IMG/VR virus record: IMGVR_UViG_3300032291_000772
Coordinates: 1 to 24,431 of that record
Reading direction: 5' to 3' (one strand)
DNA length: 24,431 nucleotides
From: a virus
Part shown: positions 18,963 through 24,431 of the stretch, in pieces
Position numbering within the stretch: the stretch's first letter is position 1
How the letters are laid out: the number at the start of each line of letters is the position of its first letter
Notes under the pieces: model-generated
Database searches by the model: none
Seen by the model: only the letters and a program-made list of their open reading frames with translations
What the model was told of the DNA's origin: nothing
Position numbers and translations under genes: made by a program

Positions 18963-21481
18963 TGGCTATAACAGTTACCCATAAGTTTGTAAGTGCTATA
19001 CCGGATGGCGATGATGCTTCAGTAGTACGCCCAAGTAACTGGAACGACACCCATGAACTAACTGGTTTAGGGACAATGGCAGAGCAAAATGCTAACAATG
19101 TCGCTATTACTGGCGGAACAATGTCAGGTGTTGCAATTACCGGTTATGTACCAACAACTCGCACTATTACTGCTGGTACAGGCTTAACAGGCGGTGGAGA
19201 TTTATCTGCCAATCGTACCGTTGCACTTGCAAATACTGCAGTTACTACTGGTACTTATGGAAATGCTGCAAGAACCATTACACAAACAGTAGATCAACAA
19301 GGTCGATTAACCAATATATTTGACCAACCTATTGAGATTGCTAACACACAAGTTACAGGTCTTGGTACAGCTTCCACTAAAGATGCTGGCGTTGCATTGG
19401 GTGTGGCAACATTAGATGCAAGCGGTAAAGTACCCATTTCAGAATTACCAGCAGCAGTCATAGGAGCATTAAGTTATCAAGGCACTTGGAACGCATCAAC
19501 AAACACACCTACTTTGGCAAGCGGAGTTGGTACTAAGGGTTACTACTATGTCGTGGATGTTGCTGGAAGCACAAACCTTGACGGCATTACCGATTGGAAC
19601 ATTGGCGATTGGGCAGTATTCAACGGAACAGTATGGCAACAAATTGACAATACTGACGGTGTAACCTCAGTTAATGGTCTTACAGGGGCAGTAACTATTA
19701 CTTTAAGCGGTCTTGGTGCTGGCACTATTGCTACTCAAAACGCTAATTCTGTAGCAATTACTGGTGGCGCTATTAACGGCACTACTATTGGTGCAACCAC
19801 TCCATCTAGTGTAAAAGCTACTACATTACAAGCTACTGGCGAAACTACATTAGCAGCCTCAACATCAAGTCTTGTGCCTTTGCACATGCCTTATGGAACA
19901 GAGCCAAGTAGCCCTGTTGCAGGTGATTTATGGACTTCATATACTGGTATTTATTTTAAAAACCAAGATAACGATATTGAACAGTTAGATATTGGTGCTA
20001 ATGCTGCTGGCGTTTTAACTGCTCCAACCATTACTATTACTGGAAGCGGTGCAACATTTAATGCAACTTCTACTGAAGCAGTATTATTTTCTTTGCCAAA
20101 TTGGACTGGAGATTACAGAACTTATGTAATTCCAGCAGCTACTGGGCTTGCTTTAACAGACAATTCCGCTAACTATTTGTATGTTAAATACAATGCTGGA
20201 AGCCCTATTTATGCAGTTACTACCAATGTTTTAGACATTGATAACTCCAGCACAGTAGGAGCTACTCTTTTATGGCGTAGTGGCACAGAAGTGCATTATC
20301 AGCCTATTGACTGGGGTCGTTCAACTGCAAGCCGATTAAATCGTAGATTGGTTCAAACTAACCGCTATCAATGGGCTTCTGGTCTTGCGTTAGGAGAGTC
20401 AACAGGTAATGTCATTACTTTGACTGCTGGCGTTCTTTGGTATGGTGTAACTCAATACAATGAAACTGCTCAAACTTCTGCTTCAAGTAATGCAGATTTT
20501 TACTACCATGTAGCAGGTGTATATACAAAATCTACAGTTTCTACTTATAACATTACTCAATACGATAACGGAACAGCATTACAAACTTTAAGTGCTGGTC
20601 GTTATGCAGTAAACTGGGTATGGCGATACATTGATGGTTCAGGATTGCCAAAATTAGCTTATGTTTTGGGCAATGGAAACTATACCTTAACTCAAGCGGT
20701 AGCTTCAGCACCACCTACACCACCTGCAATTTTGCCTTCTATAGCAATTCTTTGTGGTCGTATTATTGTCCAAAAAAATGCTGCAACTGCAACTCAAATT
20801 GACTCTGCATTTACGCAAACTTTTTCAAGTTCAAGCGTTCCTGTTCACAATGATTTAAGTGGATTGCAAGGCGGTATTGCTGATGAGTATTACCATTTAA
20901 CCAATGCCCAGCATACTGTAGCTACACAAGCGGCTAGTGCCTCAACTAATGGCTACCTTACATCTACCGATTGGTCTACATTTAATAGTAAAGGAAGTGG
21001 GTCTGTAACATCTGTAAGCGGCACAGGCACAGTAAACGGCATTACATTAACTGGCACAGTTACATCTAGTGGTAATTTAACCCTTGGTGGAACATTATCC
21101 AATGTAAGTCTAGCTACTCAAGTAACAGGCAATTTACCTGTAACTAACCTAAATAGCGGTACAGGCGCAACATCTTCTACATTTTGGCGTGGTGATGGCA
21201 CATGGGCAACGGTAGCAGCTACTCCAGCAGGTTCGACAACCCAAGTCCAATACAACTTAGCAGGTGCATTTGCTGGTTCTTCTAGCTTTACTTTTGATGC
21301 AAACAATAACCTTACAGCGCCACAAGTCGTAGCTTCAAATGGTCTAGTTTTAAACGCTAATACCAATACAACTTCTTATACAATAGGTTCTGGCAATAAC
21401 GCTATGAGTGTTGGGCCTTTTACAACCGCCTCTGGGACAACAATTACTGTACCTAGTGGTTCACGATGGGTGATTCTCTAA
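18962..21481 (+). CDS. Long tail-fibre protein
   Basis: The 839-residue protein is Thr/Ser/Gly/Asn-rich and beta-structured. It opens 'AITVTHKFVSAIPDGDDASV' with 'VRPSNWNDTHELTGLGTMA', a common phage fibre start, followed by repeated 'AITGGTxxG' and 'TAGTGLTGGGDLSANRTVAL' blocks. The middle (about 395-640) is a more globular region with aromatic residues. Near 640 is 'HNDLSGLQGGIADEYYHLT', a block known from many fibres, and the end is again low-complexity Ser/Thr/Gly. It lies one base after the portal and is followed by the small 63-residue gene via TAATG. Host recognition by its tip region is the usual function. Confidence 0.8.
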   Translation: MAITVTHKFVSAIPDGDDASVVRPSNWNDTHELTGLGTMAEQNANNVAITGGTMSGVAITGYVPTTRTITAGTGLTGGGDLSANRTVALANTAVTTGTYGNAARTITQTVDQQGRLTNIFDQPIEIANTQVTGLGTASTKDAGVALGVATLDASGKVPISELPAAVIGALSYQGTWNASTNTPTLASGVGTKGYYYVVDVAGSTNLDGITDWNIGDWAVFNGTVWQQIDNTDGVTSVNGLTGAVTITLSGLGAGTIATQNANSVAITGGAINGTTIGATTPSSVKATTLQATGETTLAASTSSLVPLHMPYGTEPSSPVAGDLWTSYTGIYFKNQDNDIEQLDIGANAAGVLTAPTITITGSGATFNATSTEAVLFSLPNWTGDYRTYVIPAATGLALTDNSANYLYVKYNAGSPIYAVTTNVLDIDNSSTVGATLLWRSGTEVHYQPIDWGRSTASRLNRRLVQTNRYQWASGLALGESTGNVITLTAGVLWYGVTQYNETAQTSASSNADFYYHVAGVYTKSTVSTYNITQYDNGTALQTLSAGRYAVNWVWRYIDGSGLPKLAYVLGNGNYTLTQAVASAPPTPPAILPSIAILCGRIIVQKNAATATQIDSAFTQTFSSSSVPVHNDLSGLQGGIADEYYHLTNAQHTVATQAASASTNGYLTSTDWSTFNSKGSGSVTSVSGTGTVNGITLTGTVTSSGNLTLGGTLSNVSLATQVTGNLPVTNLNSGTGATSSTFWRGDGTWATVAATPAGSTTQVQYNLAGAFAGSSSFTFDANNNLTAPQVVASNGLVLNANTNTTSYTIGSGNNAMSVGPFTTASGTTITVPSGSRWVIL

Positions 21482-21672
21482 TGAGTTCAATAGTAATCTC
21501 AGGCGACACAAGCGGAACAATTACGTTGGCTGCCCCTGCCGTTGCAGGGACACAATCCGTGACTTTGCCTTTAGTCGTTTCAGCCTCAACTACAAATACA
21601 GTAACTAACAAGATTTCCATTGTTATTAATGGAACAACTTATTACTTATTGGCTTCTACTTCAGGTACATAA
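21481..21672 (+). CDS. Small beta-rich protein linking fibre and adhesin genes
   Basis: ATG 21481 overlaps the fibre stop as TAATG, and its own stop overlaps the next start the same way, so it is exactly fitted between the two genes. The 63-residue product is Thr/Ser/Val-rich ('ISGDTSGTITLAAPAVAG', 'TNTVTNKISIVINGTTYYLL'), resembling the short beta-rich caps or heads found in phage fibre clusters. Its 'SGDTSGTITL' start resembles the 'ISAGTTSGTALQ' start of the next protein. It may be a separated N-terminal module of the adhesin. Confidence 0.55.
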   Translation: MSSIVISGDTSGTITLAAPAVAGTQSVTLPLVVSASTTNTVTNKISIVINGTTYYLLASTSGT

Positions 21673-22661
21673 TGGCATCTACTATATCCGCAGGAACAAC
21701 ATCTGGTACAGCGTTACAAGTAACGGCTGATACTACAGGTACTTTAGCTTTAACTGCAACTTCTGGAATTATTACTGCTGCTGGCGCTACAGGGGGTTTT
21801 GTAGTCCCTACAGGTACTACTGCACAACGACCTGCAACCCCATCTGAGGGAACTCAAAGATGGAATACTACCCTTTCCGTGCTTGAAGTTTGGAATGGAA
21901 CTTCATGGCAGATTCTTGCTTCTACAGTTTATTCAGCATCTTATTTAATTGCGGCTGGTGGCGGTGGTGGTGGCACAGGTACTCAAGGAGGTGGAGGAGG
22001 CGCTGGAGGCTTGAAATATACAGCTTCAGTAAGCCTAACTCCTGGAACTGCTTACACAATTGTAGTGGGTTCTGGTGGTGCTGTAGGTGCTGTTGGTTCA
22101 AATTCTTCTGCTTTTACATTTACCATGCTTGGCGGTGGTAATGGTGGAACAGTAGGTTCAAGTGGATACAACGGTGCTCCTGGTGGTTCTGGTGGTGGTG
22201 GAGGTACACAATCTTCTAGCAATGGTAGCGGAGGCGCTGGGACTAGCGGACAAGGAAATAATGGTGGTCTTGGAAGAACAGATGGCGTTACATATAGAAA
22301 TGGTGGCGGTGGCGGTGGTGCTGGCGCAGTAGGTAATGATGGTGGAACAAGCAGTACTGGTGGCGCAGGTGGCGTTGGCGTAGCTTATTCAATTTCTGGC
22401 GCTTCTACATTTTATTGCGGTGGTGGCGCAGGAAGCACATCAGCACTTGGTGGCTCTGGTGGTGGGGGTAACTCAGGTGTAGCAGGTGGCGCTAACACAG
22501 GCGGTGGAGGCGGTGCAAGTGGTAGCACATCAGCAGCAGGAGGCTCTGGCGTAGTTATTATTAGCTATACAGGCGCACAAAGAGGCACAGGCGGTACTGT
22601 TACATCATCTGGCGGAAACACCATTCATACATTTACATCTAGTGGTACTTATACAGCTTAA
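21672..22661 (+). CDS. Glycine-rich adhesin-like tail protein (copy 2)
   Basis: The 329-residue protein has a Thr/Ala-rich head, then 'PSEGTQRWNTTLSVLEVWNG' and 'TSWQILAS' (about 55-85), a linker into 'YLIAAGGGGGG', a long glycine-rich body, and the end 'GGSGVVIISYTGAQRGTGG' plus 'HTFTSSGTYTA'. The RWNTTLSxLEVWNG block is a known phage fibre piece. The glycine body with its strand blocks matches the proteins at 2214 and 23027. AGGT lies six bases before the ATG. An adhesin or fibre tip role is likely. The Gly codons are mainly GGT, GGC and GGA in a patchwork, so the body is repeat-rich at DNA level. Confidence 0.65.
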   Translation: MASTISAGTTSGTALQVTADTTGTLALTATSGIITAAGATGGFVVPTGTTAQRPATPSEGTQRWNTTLSVLEVWNGTSWQILASTVYSASYLIAAGGGGGGTGTQGGGGGAGGLKYTASVSLTPGTAYTIVVGSGGAVGAVGSNSSAFTFTMLGGGNGGTVGSSGYNGAPGGSGGGGGTQSSSNGSGGAGTSGQGNNGGLGRTDGVTYRNGGGGGGAGAVGNDGGTSSTGGAGGVGVAYSISGASTFYCGGGAGSTSALGGSGGGGNSGVAGGANTGGGGGASGSTSAAGGSGVVIISYTGAQRGTGGTVTSSGGNTIHTFTSSGTYTA

Positions 22662-22673
22662 TTAGGAGAAATC

Positions 22674-23018
22674 ATGGGCCATTTTGCAAAAGTAGTAGAC
22701 GGAAAGGTTACGCAAGTTATTGTTGCTGAACCTGAATTCTTTGATACATTCGTTGATTCAAGCCCAGGCGCTTGGATTCAAACTAGCTATAACACTATTG
22801 CTAACAAGCACACACAAGGTGGCACACCTTTGCGTGGCAACTACGCTGGCATTGGTTATACATACGATGCTACAAACGATGTGTTTTATGCACCACAACC
22901 ATTTGCAAGCTGGACATTAAATAGCGATTGGACATGGGAAGCCCCTGTACCAGCCCCTACAGATGACAAAGCCTATAACTGGGATGAAGCTACAACCTCT
23001 TGGATTGAAGTAGTTTAA
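22674..23018 (+). CDS. Small tail-associated protein of a phage-wide family
   Basis: The 114-residue protein opens 'MGHFAKVVDGKVTQVIVAE' and contains 'WIQTSYNTIANKHTQGG' and 'LRGNYAGIGYTYDATNDVFY' with 'PQPFASWTLNSD'. This order is familiar from small proteins near tail-fibre genes in many aquatic phages, including cyanophages; its function is not known to me, but a structural or assembly role is likely. It has a good ribosome site (AGGAG, six bases before ATG) and sits between the two glycine-rich adhesin genes. Confidence 0.75.
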   Translation: MGHFAKVVDGKVTQVIVAEPEFFDTFVDSSPGAWIQTSYNTIANKHTQGGTPLRGNYAGIGYTYDATNDVFYAPQPFASWTLNSDWTWEAPVPAPTDDKAYNWDEATTSWIEVV

Positions 23019-23026
23019 GGATTGAT

Positions 23027-23986
23027 ATGACAGTAATTATTGACGGTACTAATGGCATTACCCCTGCACAATGGACTACTGCTGGTAGACCGTCTAGCCC
23101 TACTGTCGGTCAATCAGGATGGAATACTACGCTTTCTCAATTTGAAGTATGGCAAGGAAGCTCATGGCAAGCTATTGCATCTAGCACTTACTCTGTTAAC
23201 TATTTAATAGTAGCTGGTGGCGGTGGCGGAGGCGGTGGAGCAAGTAATACAGGTGGAGCTGGCGGAGGTGGAGCTGGTGGACTATTAACTTCTACAACTT
23301 CTGTAACTCCTGCAGCAGCTTACACAATTACTATTGGAGCTGGCGGAGCTGGCGGAACATCTGGAAACTCTTATCGTGGGGTTGTTGGAACAAATTCTTC
23401 TGGTCTAGGCTTTACTGCTCTTGGCGGTGGTTATGGAGTTGCTAGAAATGCTAGTGGCGCTGAAGCTGGCGGAGATGGTGGTTCTGGTGGTGGTGCTGCA
23501 CAATTTAACTACACAGGTACTGTTGCTGGTGGAGTTGGGACTACAGGGCAAGGTAATGCAGGTGGTTCTATAACTGGTTCTGGCGGTGGTGGTGCTGGAG
23601 GCGGAGGTGGCGGTGCTGGAGCAGCAGGAGCTAATGCTACAACTGGAACTGCTGCTGGTGGTGTTGGAGTTTCTTCAAGCATTTCAGGTTCTGCTGTTTT
23701 TTATGCTGGTGGCGGTGGAAATGGATACCAAGGCGGTGGAGGTACAGGAGGCAATGGAGGCGGTGGCGCTGGTGCTTATATTGGTACACCTACTGCTGGT
23801 ACTGCAAACCGAGGCGGTGGTGGCGGAGGGCATTGTACAAACAATGGTGGCGCTGGTGCTGCTGGCGGTTCAGGCATAGTCATTATTTCTTATGCTGGCG
23901 CACAGCGTGGTACAGGTGGAACTGTTACATCTGACGGAACTAATACCATCCATACCTTTACTACTTCTGGCACTTACACAGCGTAA
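23027..23986 (+). CDS. Glycine-rich adhesin-like tail protein (copy 3)
   Basis: The 319-residue protein starts 'MTVIIDGTNGITPAQWTTAG', then 'GWNTTLSQFEVWQGSSWQAIAS' type residues (about 30-52), then 'YLIVAGGGGGGGG', a glycine-rich body, and 'GGSGIVIISYAGAQRGTGG' with 'HTFTTSGTYTA'. Head-neck and tail blocks are closely similar to copy 2; the glycine-rich body between has diverged in length and order. This is what is expected when receptor-contacting loops vary between fixed ends. The stop overlaps the next start (TAATG). Confidence 0.65.
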   Translation: MTVIIDGTNGITPAQWTTAGRPSSPTVGQSGWNTTLSQFEVWQGSSWQAIASSTYSVNYLIVAGGGGGGGGASNTGGAGGGGAGGLLTSTTSVTPAAAYTITIGAGGAGGTSGNSYRGVVGTNSSGLGFTALGGGYGVARNASGAEAGGDGGSGGGAAQFNYTGTVAGGVGTTGQGNAGGSITGSGGGGAGGGGGGAGAAGANATTGTAAGGVGVSSSISGSAVFYAGGGGNGYQGGGGTGGNGGGGAGAYIGTPTAGTANRGGGGGGHCTNNGGAGAAGGSGIVIISYAGAQRGTGGTVTSDGTNTIHTFTTSGTYTA

Positions 23987-24431
23987 TGTTTCAGACCGCT
24001 TTCCAACCTACCGCATTTCAAAACAATGCGTTTCAAATAGTCATAACACCAGTAACGCCTACAGGCTCTACTGGTGGTGATGGTTGGACTAAAGAAGAAT
24101 GGAAACGAGCGCAAGCATTAGATAAGAAACTAAGACTTGCTGAAGAAAAGCGTGTTGCTGCCATTAAGGCAGATCAAGAATCTCGTAGAGAATTCATTAG
24201 AGAACAAATCTCACCTACTCCAAAGGTTAGTAAGCGCAAACAAAATAAAGTAGAATCTGTAAGCACAGAAAAGCAGTCAGAGATTGTTAAATACGATGCT
24301 CTGATAGCTAATCTGGAAAGACAAAAGCAAGATTTATTAAACGCAGTATTGATTCGTCAAGCAAAAGAACGCTTAGAGCAAGAAATTGCAATACTCGAAG
24401 CTAAACGCATGGCAGAATTAGACGATGAAGA
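23986..24431 (+). CDS. Coiled-coil protein, 3' end beyond the window
   Basis: The frame starts at ATG 23986, overlapping the adhesin stop as TAATG, and stays open to the right edge (148 codons seen). It begins 'MFQTAFQPTAFQNNAFQIV', with three FQ repeats, then a Thr/Pro/Gly turn, 'GDGWTKEEWKRAQALDKKLR', and then a long highly charged helix rich in Lys, Glu, Arg and Gln. The FQ-rich start followed by 'GWTxExWKRA' is familiar from small phage structural-region proteins of unknown role. A scaffold or tail-assembly job would fit the coiled coil; not provable here. Confidence 0.6.
   Translation, partial: MFQTAFQPTAFQNNAFQIVITPVTPTGSTGGDGWTKEEWKRAQALDKKLRLAEEKRVAAIKADQESRREFIREQISPTPKVSKRKQNKVESVSTEKQSEIVKYDALIANLERQKQDLLNAVLIRQAKERLEQEIAILEAKRMAELDDE

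Noticed and set aside
18962-24431. Diversity-generating retroelement acting on the adhesins
   Set aside because: No reverse transcriptase, template repeat or Avd-like gene in the window; variation here is better explained by module exchange. It cannot be excluded outside the window.
1-24431. tRNA genes, attachment sites or integrase
   Set aside because: No cloverleaf-like segment, recombinase motif or flanking direct repeats seen by eye; a tRNA search on the sequence would settle it.

Overview
The window reads as one dense piece of a tailed double-stranded DNA phage genome. The portal size and a P22-like rather than long-tail gene content suggest a podovirus-type particle, but that is inference. 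The DNA is AT-leaning, genes overlap by 1 to 14 bases, and no gap exceeds about 160 bases. The gene set (RusA, Ref-like HNH, YdaS-like Cro, Rz/Rz1, GH19 endolysin, a Burkholderiales-phage style of tail fibre) points to a Gram-negative, probably betaproteobacterial, perhaps freshwater host. No integrase, CI-type repressor, tRNA, CRISPR or insertion sequence is visible. Both ends cut through genes, and no major capsid gene lies in the window.

Layout: 1-3104 (+) holds the end of a large structural or ejection-type protein, a small fibre-like protein and a glycine-rich adhesin. 3107-5782 (+) is the lysis cassette: two small membrane proteins (holin or antiholin candidates), two membrane proteins of unknown function, Rz with an Rz1 lipoprotein embedded in its +1 frame, a second tiny lipoprotein, and a GH19 endolysin. 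5771-9405 (-) is the leftward early operon, in transcription order: Cro-like HTH, lambda-O-like replication protein carrying 11-bp iterons in its own gene, a small unknown protein, a DnaB-like helicase, a C5-cytosine methyltransferase gene that also holds a 307-codon second frame, and two small unknown genes. 9406-9565 is a divergent promoter and operator region. 9566-13408 (+) is the rightward early operon: small proteins, a Rad52-like annealing protein (Sak/DUF1071), a YqaJ exonuclease, an SSB-like protein, a secreted Cys-rich peptide, a sigma-region-4-like mini protein, a nuclease-like protein, a Ref-like HNH nuclease and RusA, closed by a strong terminator. 13451-14893 (+) holds a ferritin-like-family protein, a SAM methyltransferase and two small basic proteins. 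14941-24431 (+) is packaging and tail: small and large terminase, portal, a long fibre, two further glycine-rich adhesins with small partners, and a coiled-coil protein cut by the right edge.

How they work together: the divergent early promoters drive replication leftward (initiator at its internal origin, helicase, DNA methylation) and recombination rightward (annealing protein, exonuclease, SSB-like protein, resolvase), producing DNA for the terminase and portal. The three glycine-rich proteins, split between two clusters, look like exchangeable receptor-binding parts. The most striking signals are the double-coded methyltransferase gene, the iteron arrays inside the replication gene, and several real genes under 60 codons.
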